Assembly (NCBI GenBank): GCA_947462425.1
Contig: CANHPI010000020.1
Location: 1-15,300 of the forward strand
DNA length: 15,300 nt
Reading direction: 5' to 3'
Source of the DNA: Bacteroidota bacterium
Lineage (GTDB): Bacteria; Bacteroidota; Bacteroidia; B-17B0; B-17BO
Below, in pieces: positions 6,520 through 13,539 of the stretch. The notes under the pieces are model-generated. The model worked only from the letters and a program-made list of their open reading frames with translations, was not told where the DNA came from and did not search any database. The first letter of the stretch is position 1. Every line of letters starts with the position of its first letter. A program made the position numbers and the translations under genes.

Positions 6520-7479
6520 TTATTTTAAAACGGCCTTCTTTTGTTTTTGAAAATACTTTTTAAAGGGCCAAGCGTATTTTAATGCTTCCATGTTTTCATT
6601 AAAACCTCCTGCGGCATCTTTAATGTTAATTAAACTCTTATTTAAATTATTAACCATTACCGTGTCATTAAGCAGAGCAGCTATTGCGCCATTGCCCTCG
6701 TTTATTTTTTTGGAAACTGATTTAAAATCTCCCGATATGACTGATAGAGAATCGCTGATGGATTGAATATTAACCATCGTTTGATTCAACTTTTTCGAAA
6801 ATAAAGAGTCTGTCAATATTTTACCGGCTGCACCTTTTCCTGACTTCACATCTTTAACAATGGTATTCAAATCTGCGGCAATTAAGGCGGCTCTTTTACC
6901 TGTAACATTTATATGTGAAATAGCTTCCTTCACATTTTCTGCAACGGTTGTATCCATCAAAATACTCCACACGGTATTTGGTTTAGTTAAACGACTGGCA
7001 ATTTCTTTTATGTCTTCCGTTATATTTTTAATATTTTGATTTGAAACATCAAGTGTTCTCATCATGGCATCTGTTCCAATAGGATTGGTTGAACCAATAA
7101 CATCGCCATCTTCGACACTTGGAGAACTCACATCAGACGATGTAATATTTATTAATTTATTCCCCATCAATCCATCAGTTCCAACATTAGCAGTAGCATT
7201 TTTTTTTATAAACACTTGCACCTTATCTTCAATTACCATAATTACATTAACCGTTGAATCATTTATAATTTCAACTTTTTTAACTGTACCAACATCAATT
7301 CCTGTAAACCTTACGTTATTACCTGGCATTAATCCATTTATGTTTTTAAATTTTGCTTGAAGTTCAAACGTAGCACCAAAAAAGTTTTGCCTATCACCAA
7401 TTAAGTATAATGCAATAATAAGTAAGGCTGTTCCCACTAAAACAAATACTCCTACTTTAACATTTTTAGAAATTTCCAT
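6520..7479 (-). CDS. mlaD: MlaD-like MCE-domain protein, lipid transport substrate-binding subunit
   Basis: This is the MCE-domain subunit of an Mla-type ABC transporter that moves phospholipid between the inner and outer membranes. Its 319 residues comprise a short cytoplasmic start, a single membrane anchor at about 9-27, and a periplasmic MCE domain at about 38-115 with the typical NINGLMPGNNVRFTGIDVGTV and the DGLMGNKLINIT segment. A long helical C-terminal region (about 140-300) follows, longer than in Escherichia coli MlaD (about 180 residues) but usual for Bacteroidota and actinobacterial-type MCE proteins; it may form part of a lipid tunnel. It is the last gene of mlaE-mlaF-mlaD, 8 bp behind mlaF. 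MlaB and MlaC are not in the window. Confidence 0.92.
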   Translation of the reverse strand: MEISKNVKVGVFVLVGTALLIIALYLIGDRQNFFGATFELQAKFKNINGLMPGNNVRFTGIDVGTVKKVEIINDSTVNVIMVIEDKVQVFIKKNATANVGTDGLMGNKLINITSSDVSSPSVEDGDVIGSTNPIGTDAMMRTLDVSNQNIKNITEDIKEIASRLTKPNTVWSILMDTTVAENVKEAISHINVTGKRAALIAADLNTIVKDVKSGKGAAGKILTDSLFSKKLNQTMVNIQSISDSLSVISGDFKSVSKKINEGNGAIAALLNDTVMVNNLNKSLINIKDAAGGFNENMEALKYAWPFKKYFQKQKKAVLK

Positions 7480-7487
7480 AACTACAA

Positions 7488-8264
7488 TTACTCAAAAAAC
7501 TGTTTAACTTTTAAATCTGCTGATTTTTTTAATTCATCCAAAGTTCCGGTAGCATAGCATTTTCCATCAATTAACATCACTATCCGATCTGCAACAATTT
7601 TCACACAATTAATATCATGAGAAATAATAATAGACGATGTTTTATATTTTTTTTTAATATCATTCATTAAATTACTAATCTCCTTGCCCGTTATGGGATC
7701 AAGCCCTGTTGTTGGTTCATCGTATAAAATAATTTCAGGTTTGAGTATTAGTGTTCGGGCTAAAGCAATTCTCTTCCTCATTCCACCTGACAATTCAGCG
7801 GGCATCATGTTAACTGTATTTACTAAACCCACATTATTGAGGGCTTCCAGAATTAAAATATCTTCTTCACTTTTACTTGTTTTAAACCAATGTCTTCTTA
7901 AGGGAAATTCTAAATTTTCACGAACAGTCATTGAATCATATAAAGCATTACTTTGAAATAAAAATCCCACTTTAACGCGTAACTTATCTAATTCTGTTGA
8001 GTTCAAGTGAGGTACTTCTTTTTTAAATACAGTAATAGAGCCCTTATCAGGCTTCATTAAACCAATAATACATTTAATTAAAACTGATTTACCGGAACCT
8101 GACTTCCCTAAAACAACCACATTTTCACCAGGATATAAATTAAAATTAAAATCAATAAGCACTTCATTACTTCCAAACGCTTTATACAAATTTTTTACCT
8201 CAATAACAGGCTTACTGTTATCTAAAATTTCTGAAGTCGTATTTGTATTTATGCTTCTGCTCAT
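7488..8264 (-). CDS. mlaF: MlaF-like ABC transporter ATPase
   Basis: This is the cytoplasmic ATPase of the Mla phospholipid transporter. It has 258 residues from the ATG at 8264. Visible motifs are Walker A GKSGSGKS (53-60), Q-loop Q104 in FLFQSNALYD, ABC signature LSGGMRKR (158-165), Walker B IILYDE with catalytic E183, D-loop GLDP and switch H216 in IISHD. FQSNALYDSMTVRENLEFPL is typical of the MlaF/Mkl group rather than of importers. The stop codon of mlaE and this ATG overlap in TGATG, which points to translational coupling and favours this ATG over the in-frame TTG directly before it. The ATPase works with MlaE (membrane) and MlaD (periplasmic MCE). Confidence 0.94.
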   Translation of the reverse strand: MSRSINTNTTSEILDNSKPVIEVKNLYKAFGSNEVLIDFNFNLYPGENVVVLGKSGSGKSVLIKCIIGLMKPDKGSITVFKKEVPHLNSTELDKLRVKVGFLFQSNALYDSMTVRENLEFPLRRHWFKTSKSEEDILILEALNNVGLVNTVNMMPAELSGGMRKRIALARTLILKPEIILYDEPTTGLDPITGKEISNLMNDIKKKYKTSSIIISHDINCVKIVADRIVMLIDGKCYATGTLDELKKSADLKVKQFFE

Positions 8265-9031
8265 CAATTTAAATTTAAAACGTCGGTAATTTGAACAGCT
8301 AATAAATCGATCACAAAAACCAGTAGGGATGAAATTACAACTGCTGAATTTGCAGACTGCCCGACACCTTCTGTTCCTTTTTTAGAATTAAACCCTTTAT
8401 AACATCCAATTATTCCTATTATAAATCCAAAAAAATATGTTTTCAAAATTGATGGCATTAAATCACTATAAACTACAGTATCAAATACCTGACTCCAAAA
8501 CAAATCCCAACTTACAATACCGCGAATGTTAGCGCCTAAATAAGCACCGTAAAGAGAAATAGCATCTGCCACTGTTACTAATACAGGAATCATTAAAGTT
8601 GTTGCCATTACTCTAGTGACCACTAAATACTTGTATGGATTTGTACCCGAAACATCCATGGCATCAATTTGTTCTGTAACTTTCATAGATCCTAACTCAG
8701 CACCAATGCCAGAACCGATTTTTCCAGCACAAATTAGTGCGGTAATTACAGGAGCAATTTCTCTGATTAATGATACCGAAACCATTTTAGGTAACCAAGC
8801 TTCTGCGCCAAATTCAACAAGTGTTGGACGCGATTGAATGGTAATAACCAAACCCATAATAAATGCTGTAATAGCTACTAAACCAATTGATTTATTACCT
8901 ATATAAAAACATTGCCTTAAAAACTCACTAAATTCAAATCGTGGTTTAAATAATTCAACAAAAAATTTACCGGCAAAACGCGTAACGTCTCCCACTTCAT
9001 CAAAAAAAGTATTTAGAGCATTAAACTTCAT
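8264..9031 (-). CDS. mlaE: MlaE-like ABC transporter permease
   Basis: This is the inner-membrane permease of the Mla phospholipid transporter, 255 residues. An amphipathic N-terminal region (1-45) is followed by about five membrane helices. Family marks are SIGLVAITAFIMGLVITIQ, the conserved cytoplasmic stretch from IREIAPVITALICAGKIGSG to AELGSMKVTEQIDAMDV, and YKYLVVTRVMA. The length fits the family. It is the first gene of the operon; its TGA overlaps the mlaF ATG by one base. The promoter with an FNR/CRP-type operator lies at 9149-9192, leaving a leader of roughly 110 nt. I see no second permease or cognate MlaC or MlaA nearby. Confidence 0.93.
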   Translation of the reverse strand: MKFNALNTFFDEVGDVTRFAGKFFVELFKPRFEFSEFLRQCFYIGNKSIGLVAITAFIMGLVITIQSRPTLVEFGAEAWLPKMVSVSLIREIAPVITALICAGKIGSGIGAELGSMKVTEQIDAMDVSGTNPYKYLVVTRVMATTLMIPVLVTVADAISLYGAYLGANIRGIVSWDLFWSQVFDTVVYSDLMPSILKTYFFGFIIGIIGCYKGFNSKKGTEGVGQSANSAVVISSLLVFVIDLLAVQITDVLNLN

Positions 9032-9352
9032 TGGTTAATTATATACTTACCATTAGATTTAAATTTGTATTCACAAAAAATTATAATATTTACTAAAATT
9101 AATTAAGCCTCATTTCTTCTCTTTCAGATAGAACAAAAATCGCTCAAACAAAATTATAAGGTGTAGCAAGTTTATAATATGATTTAAATCATACCTGATA
9201 CTGATTTCTAATAGTAGAATTTGTGGATATAGTTATTTGCAAAAAAAGTAATACATTAAATTTTAAAAACAAATAACTTTTAAACTGATACCAAGCCAAA
9301 GGCATGATATATTAGATTTACAAAGATTTATGCTTTATAATTTTTACTAATT
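9032..9352. other. Intergenic region holding the mlaE promoter, no gene seen
   Basis: This 321-bp AT-rich region separates algH (ending at 9353, minus) from mlaE (starting at 9031, minus). It holds the operator and -7 box at 9149-9192. I find no open frame with a credible start and no tRNA. On the plus strand, TAGAATTTG (9215-9223) lies 22 bp from the other edge of the same operator, but no gene follows it. Confidence 0.55.
9149..9192 (-). promoter_or_regulatory. mlaE: FNR/CRP-type operator plus -7 box for mlaE-mlaF-mlaD
   Basis: ATGAT-TTAA-ATCAT (9179-9192) is a perfect palindrome that extends to TATGATTTAAATCATA with one further pair of bases (9178-9193). On the minus strand a perfect TAnnTTTG box, TAATTTTG (9149-9156), follows after exactly 22 bp. 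The operator centre is 29.5 bp from the first T of the box, which places it near -41 of the expected start, the class II activator position. Confidence 0.7.
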
Positions 9353-9898
9353 TCAATTTAAAGAAGGATCAAAGGAAAAATCTGTAAAGGCTTTATAGCC
9401 AGGATTTATTTTAACTAACTCATGCCCCCATAATTCAGCTGGTGGAACTTGAATCAATTGATTGTAATTTATGTTTTTCGAAAACCACCTATCACTTTCT
9501 AATTCCTCAGCTAATTGATTTTCACTCCAACCACTATAACCAATATAAAAACGAATTTGATGAGATGTAACTTCTCCTTTTTCAATCATTTCAGACAACT
9601 CGAAAAAATTACCTCCCCAATAAATATCATCAACTACATGCTGACTATCGTTTATTTTTTTTCCTAAGGTATGTGTATAAAATAATTGATTTGGAGATAC
9701 AGGGCCTCCTTCAAATAATGGAAAATTTCCGTTTTTTAGATGGGGGAAAATATCACAAAGTAATAACCCGTGAGATTTATTAAGAGTAAACCCCAAGCTA
9801 CCGAATTGATTATGTTCGCAAACATAAATAACTGAACGTTTAAAATATGCGTCCTGAGAAAATGGCTTAGTAATTAATATATCACCTGCTTTTATCAA
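9353..9898 (-). CDS. algH: AlgH/YqgE family protein (DUF179)
   Basis: This is a 181-residue cytoplasmic protein of the AlgH/YqgE family, widely conserved in Gram-negative bacteria and of unproven function (named for alginate regulation in Pseudomonas). The family marks are at the N-terminus: GDILITKPFSQDAYFKRSVI, CEHNQFGSLGFTLNK (28-41), FEGGPVSPNQLFYTH, and the C-terminal GYSGWSENQLAEELESDRW and PAELWGHEL. The reading frame begins at TTG 9898. No in-frame ATG lies before the family start, and a TAG codon at 9905-9907 closes the frame upstream, so a TTG start is the only fitting one. The gene is divergent from pdxH with only 35 bp between them. Length matches the usual 180-190 residues. Confidence 0.93.
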   Translation of the reverse strand: MIKAGDILITKPFSQDAYFKRSVIYVCEHNQFGSLGFTLNKSHGLLLCDIFPHLKNGNFPLFEGGPVSPNQLFYTHTLGKKINDSQHVVDDIYWGGNFFELSEMIEKGEVTSHQIRFYIGYSGWSENQLAEELESDRWFSKNINYNQLIQVPPAELWGHELVKINPGYKAFTDFSFDPSLN

Positions 9899-9909
9899 AA
9901 ATAACTATA

Positions 9910-9917
9910 TATATTTG
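9910..9917 (+). promoter_or_regulatory. pdxH: -7 box of the pdxH promoter
   Basis: TATATTTG is a perfect Bacteroidota TAnnTTTG box, 16 bp before the pdxH ATG. A good -33 TTTG is not obvious; T-rich bases around 9889-9893 lie about where it would be. The expected start is near 9921, giving a leader of roughly 13 nt. Confidence 0.55.
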
Positions 9918-9933
9918 TGTAAAATTACAAAAA

Positions 9934-10587
9934 ATGAGTCACGTAAACCAGCATATCTCTCAATTAAGAGAGGATTTTATGAAAGGAGAATTAATTGAAT
10001 CTAATTTACTTAAAACGCCTGATTTACAATTTGAACAATGGATGAAAGACGCCATTGATGCAAAAGTAAACGAAGTGCCTGCTTGTAATCTAGCAACGGT
10101 AAATAGCAACAATAAACCATCTGCTAGAATAGTTTATTTAAGAGAATTTTCGGAGAACGAATTTTATTTTTATACTAATTACGATTCTAAAAAAGCACAT
10201 GAGATTACAAACAACCCAAATGTATGTTTAACTTTTTTTTGGCCTGAACTAGAGAGACAAATTCGCATTGAAGGTGTTATTTCTAAAAAAGCAGAATCAG
10301 AAAAAAGTGATGCGTATTTTAATGCACGACCTTTGGACTCAAAGATTGGCGCATGGAGCTCTCCACAAAGTAAAGTTTTAAATGGACGGGAAGAATTAAA
10401 TACATTTATTGAAAACAATAAAGAGAAGTATAAAAATCAAGAAATTCCTCGACCCGAATTTTGGGGCGGTTACATCATTAAAGCTAACTATTATGAATTT
10501 TGGCAAGGACGTAAAAATCGCTTGCACGATAGAATTGCCTTTACTTTAGAAAACAATAATTGGAAAATCGAAAGGCTTGCACCATAA
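9934..10587 (+). CDS. pdxH: Pyridoxamine/pyridoxine 5'-phosphate oxidase
   Basis: This is the FMN-dependent cytoplasmic oxidase that converts pyridoxamine or pyridoxine 5'-phosphate and O2 to pyridoxal 5'-phosphate, the last step of vitamin B6 synthesis and salvage. Its 217 residues match the family length. FMN-binding parts are visible: RIVYLRE (65-71), FYTNYDSKKAHE (79-90) and QIRIEG (109-114). Substrate-binding parts are Y128, R132 and S136 in DAYFNARPLDSKIGAWSSPQS, and R196-L-H198 in the conserved GRKNRLHDR (192-200). The C-terminus WKIERLAP is typical. The gene is divergent from algH, with its own -7 box at 9910-9917. Nothing is missing, and the assignment is firm. Confidence 0.97.
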   Translation: MSHVNQHISQLREDFMKGELIESNLLKTPDLQFEQWMKDAIDAKVNEVPACNLATVNSNNKPSARIVYLREFSENEFYFYTNYDSKKAHEITNNPNVCLTFFWPELERQIRIEGVISKKAESEKSDAYFNARPLDSKIGAWSSPQSKVLNGREELNTFIENNKEKYKNQEIPRPEFWGGYIIKANYYEFWQGRKNRLHDRIAFTLENNNWKIERLAP

Positions 10588-10698
10588 ACAGTTATTAGTT
10601 ATTGGTTATTTGTTTTTTGATAATTGATATACTATAAACTTGAACTTTATTAGATTTAACTCCAAAAACCAACAACTGATTTCAAACAACTAAATTAT

Positions 10699-11742
10699 AT
10701 GAACAAACAAGAAAAAATAAAAAACTTTGATCCAAACTCTGTTGGTGATGTTAATGCTAACATGTTTGGTTTACCATTTACGGTAGCAGAATCTGAAACA
10801 GTAATTATTCCTGTACCATGGGAGGTAACCGTTAGTTACGGTGGTGGAACTATTGATGGTCCGGAACAAATATTTGATGCTTCATTTCAGGTTGATTTAT
10901 TTGATCCCATTGTACAAGATGCCTGGAAAATGGGAATTGCTATGGATGATGTTAATCAGTACTTGAAAGATAAAAGTGAAATTTATCGTCCGGTTGCCGA
11001 AATTATAATTGACAGACAATGCAATGGTGAACCATCTTCAGAAATTTCTGAAATAAAAGACATTAACAAAGTGTGCGAAGAAATGAATGCCTGGGTAAAA
11101 CAACGCTCGCTACATTTTTTGAAACAAAATAAAACAGTTGGTTTGATTGGCGGTGATCACTCCACTCCATTAGGTATGATTGATGCTTTGGGAGAACACA
11201 TAGGTGAGTTTGCTATTTTACAAATTGACGCACATGCCGATTTAAGAAATGCATATGAAGGTTTTGAATATTCACATGCTTCTATTATGTACAATGCATT
11301 AAAAAGACATAGTGTACAAAAATTAGTGCAAGTGGGTATTAGAGATTATTGCCAAGCTGAATTAGATATAATTAATAACTCAAAAGGACGAGTAAAAACA
11401 TTTTTTGACAGAGACATCAAACAAGATCAATACAAAGGAAAATCATGGGATGCAATTTGCCAAGAAATTGTAGCTGAGTTGCCTCAAAAAATATATTTGA
11501 GTTTTGATATTGATGGCTTAGATCCAAAATTATGTCCGGGAACAGGAACACCAGTAGCTGGAGGGTTTGAAACTGATCAGGTTTTGTATTTATTAGAACA
11601 AGTGGTTGCAGCAGGAAAAACGTTTGTAGCATTTGATATTAATGAAGTAGGAGGCGAAGATGAATGGAACGCCAATGTCGCGTCTCGTTTATTATACCGC
11701 ATTGCAAACCTGGTAGCACATAGCCAAGGAAAGAAAGCTTAA
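10699..11742 (+). CDS. Agmatinase/arginase-family ureohydrolase
   Basis: This is a 347-residue manganese ureohydrolase that cleaves a guanidino group to release urea. The metal-binding motifs are complete: GGDHST with H154, DAHADLR with D177, H179 and D181, and SFDIDGLDP with D270, D272 and D275. An N-terminal extension of about 30 residues precedes the core, and a charged insert around 105-125 (QCNGEPSSEISEIKD) is unlike the short SpeB form. Candidate substrates are agmatine (polyamine pathway), arginine or guanidinobutyrate; the family alone does not decide, and no arginine decarboxylase lies nearby. Agmatinase-like proteins of this kind are common in Bacteroidota. It is a single gene with a strong terminator 21 bp after its stop codon. 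Confidence 0.9.
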   Translation: MNKQEKIKNFDPNSVGDVNANMFGLPFTVAESETVIIPVPWEVTVSYGGGTIDGPEQIFDASFQVDLFDPIVQDAWKMGIAMDDVNQYLKDKSEIYRPVAEIIIDRQCNGEPSSEISEIKDINKVCEEMNAWVKQRSLHFLKQNKTVGLIGGDHSTPLGMIDALGEHIGEFAILQIDAHADLRNAYEGFEYSHASIMYNALKRHSVQKLVQVGIRDYCQAELDIINNSKGRVKTFFDRDIKQDQYKGKSWDAICQEIVAELPQKIYLSFDIDGLDPKLCPGTGTPVAGGFETDQVLYLLEQVVAAGKTFVAFDINEVGGEDEWNANVASRLLYRIANLVAHSQGKKA

Positions 11743-11762
11743 ACAGAATTTATTTGTAATTG

Positions 11763-11791
11763 AAAAAGGTTGAAGGTTTTCAACCTTTTTT
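11763..11791. terminator. Bidirectional intrinsic terminator after the ureohydrolase gene
   Basis: A perfect 12-bp stem (AAAAAGGTTGAA, 11763-11774, with TTCAACCTTTTT, 11779-11790) encloses a GGTT loop and ends in a T-run on the plus strand. The A-run at the left arm gives a U-run on the other strand, so it may also stop minus-strand transcripts from the M20 gene about 170 bp away. Confidence 0.85.
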
Positions 11792-11960
11792 GAAAGAATA
11801 GCAAGTTAAGAAATGATTGTTTAGCGAACATCTTTGTAAAAAAAGTTCTTGTGGAATTAGGGATGGAAACTATTAAATTAACTTTTAATTAAATTTCTAA
11901 TTTCTTTTTCTGATTAAAACCTAATAAATTAAAACTATTTCGCCTCAAAGAAAAGTTTCA

Positions 11961-13172
11961 TTAAGTAGATGATTTCAATACCATCCAAGCCATTAAACCG
12001 CATGAAATTTCGAGTGCCTGTTCATCTATATCAAAGGTTTCTGTATGCACACTTGATATTATTCCTTTCGCTTTATTTCCGGTTCCTACTCTGTAAAAAC
12101 AACTTGGCACTTGTTGTGTGATATATGCAAAATCTTCAGCTGTCATTCTCAAAGGCAATTCTTCCACATTTTCTTTGTCTAAATACTCAATAGCGGCTTG
12201 TTTACATTGATTTGTAACCTCAACATTATTGATCAAAAAGGGATAGCCATGTATAATGTTTATGTCTGTTTTTACTTTATATGTTTGGCAAACATCATTA
12301 ATAATTTGTTCAATCTTTACTTTTACCTCATTTCTCCATACCTCGTCCATTGTTCTAAAAGTGCCTGCTAAATAAACACTTTCAGGAATTATGTTGGTAG
12401 CGCCTTTACCTTCAATTTTCCCAAAAGCAATAACTGTGGGAATATTATTATATAAGTTTCTAGCAACACCTTCCTCATCAACTACAAAGGGAAATTGATT
12501 TTCTATTTCTTTAATTATACTTGCCGCAACTACCAGAGGGTTTTTGTATTCTCCAACCATCGCTGCATGCCCGCCTTTACCCGTAATAGTAATATGTATT
12601 TCATCCGTGCTTGCCATATACATACCACTTTTAAACCCAACTTTTCCAACTTCCATACTCGGAAAAACGTGTTGAGCAATAGCTATATCAACTTTTGGGT
12701 TATGCAAAACACCTTCCTTTATCATTAATGAAGATCCGCCAGGCAAAACTTCTTCGCCAGGTTGGAACATAATTTTTACAGTTCCTTCAAACTCATTCCT
12801 TAATTCATTTAAAATAATAGCCGTTCCTAAAACAGATGCTGTATGTGCATCATGTCCGCAAGCGTGCATTACACCTTTGTTTTGAGAAACATACTCTACA
12901 TTGTTTTTTTCTTCAATTGGCAAAGCATCTAAATCAGCTCTTAATAAAATTGTTTTTTTACTAGGATTTTTACCTTCAATAATGGCAACAATCCCTGTTT
13001 TTACAATTCCATTTTTGTATGAAATAGAATGTTTATTCAAAACTGAACAAACATATTCGGAAGTTTTAAATTCTTGAAACGACAATTCAGGATGTTGATG
13101 AATGTGTCTTCTAAAATCTACCACATCTTTAAAGTGCTTGTTTGCTAATTTTTTTACGATTTCAATGGTCAT
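11961..13172 (-). CDS. M20-family amidohydrolase (peptidase M20D type)
   Basis: This is a 403-residue cytoplasmic metal-dependent amidohydrolase of the M20D group (HipO, AbgB and N-acyl amino acid amidohydrolases), which cleaves N-acyl or peptide-like amide bonds. The N-terminal RRHIHQHPELSFQE and LLRADLDALPI are typical. Metal ligands are visible: C105 and H107 in MHACGHDAHTA (102-111), E140 and E141 in PGEE, H168 in IAQHVFP, and H376 in SSVHTETFDID. The dimerisation domain with GKGGHAAMV lies at about 195-310. It is the last gene behind the DUF4296 lipoprotein, with a 10-bp gap. The natural substrate is not clear; hippurate, acyl amino acids and peptidoglycan-derived peptides are all possible by family. 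Confidence 0.92.
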   Translation of the reverse strand: MTIEIVKKLANKHFKDVVDFRRHIHQHPELSFQEFKTSEYVCSVLNKHSISYKNGIVKTGIVAIIEGKNPSKKTILLRADLDALPIEEKNNVEYVSQNKGVMHACGHDAHTASVLGTAIILNELRNEFEGTVKIMFQPGEEVLPGGSSLMIKEGVLHNPKVDIAIAQHVFPSMEVGKVGFKSGMYMASTDEIHITITGKGGHAAMVGEYKNPLVVAASIIKEIENQFPFVVDEEGVARNLYNNIPTVIAFGKIEGKGATNIIPESVYLAGTFRTMDEVWRNEVKVKIEQIINDVCQTYKVKTDINIIHGYPFLINNVEVTNQCKQAAIEYLDKENVEELPLRMTAEDFAYITQQVPSCFYRVGTGNKAKGIISSVHTETFDIDEQALEISCGLMAWMVLKSST

Positions 13173-13182
13173 CTCAATTACT

Positions 13183-13539
13183 TTATTCTACCGTTCCTTT
13201 TGCCTGAGCTATACTCAGTTTATCTAAAACCTTATCATAAATAACTTTAAACTTCTTTGGGTGCCTTGTGTAATAAACCATCGTAGAATCAAACTTTAGT
13301 TTATCAACATGATGTTCCTCTAATGGGTTGAAAAGATAAGTTGAATCAAATTTCTCTCCCGAAACATTCTTTATGTTAATTCCCGAAGCACCTTCCGCCA
13401 AATAAGCATCGGTTAATATATTTATTAATTGCTCTTCCGTTAACAGATTTTCAGGCACGTTATCGTTATCGTCGTTCTTTGGAGCACACGAAAAAAGTAA
13501 AACAAAAACAATAAATAGTTTAATTAGGTTTATATACAT
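13183..13539 (-). CDS. DUF4296 lipoprotein
   Basis: This is a 118-residue lipoprotein of the DUF4296 family, found in Bacteroidota and of unknown function. The signal peptide (MYINLIKLFIVFVLLF) ends in a lipobox-like LFSC with the lipidated Cys at 18, so the mature protein is anchored to a membrane in the envelope. The body has the family features: PENLLTEEQLINILTDAYLAEGA, the FDSTYLF stretch and the YYTRHPKKFKVIYDKVLDKL region. I start at ATG 13539 because it gives a proper signal peptide; the open frame extends to 13629 but that part lies wholly inside the regulator gene. The start overlaps the end of the MerR-type gene by 20 bp, which suggests translational coupling. Confidence 0.85.
   Translation of the reverse strand: MYINLIKLFIVFVLLFSCAPKNDDNDNVPENLLTEEQLINILTDAYLAEGASGINIKNVSGEKFDSTYLFNPLEEHHVDKLKFDSTMVYYTRHPKKFKVIYDKVLDKLSIAQAKGTVE

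Noticed and set aside
8265..8267. TTG start for mlaF
   Set aside because: The next codon is an ATG that overlaps the mlaE stop in TGATG, the more usual coupled start.
10588..10698. Promoter TTTG/TAAACTTG for the ureohydrolase gene
   Set aside because: The box has a mismatch and the spacing to the upstream TTTG is about 15 bp, shorter than usual; not supported well enough to annotate.
10946..10959. ATGAT-GTTA-ATCAG, another core match
   Set aside because: It is inside the ureohydrolase coding region (codons for DDVNQ) and far from any start.
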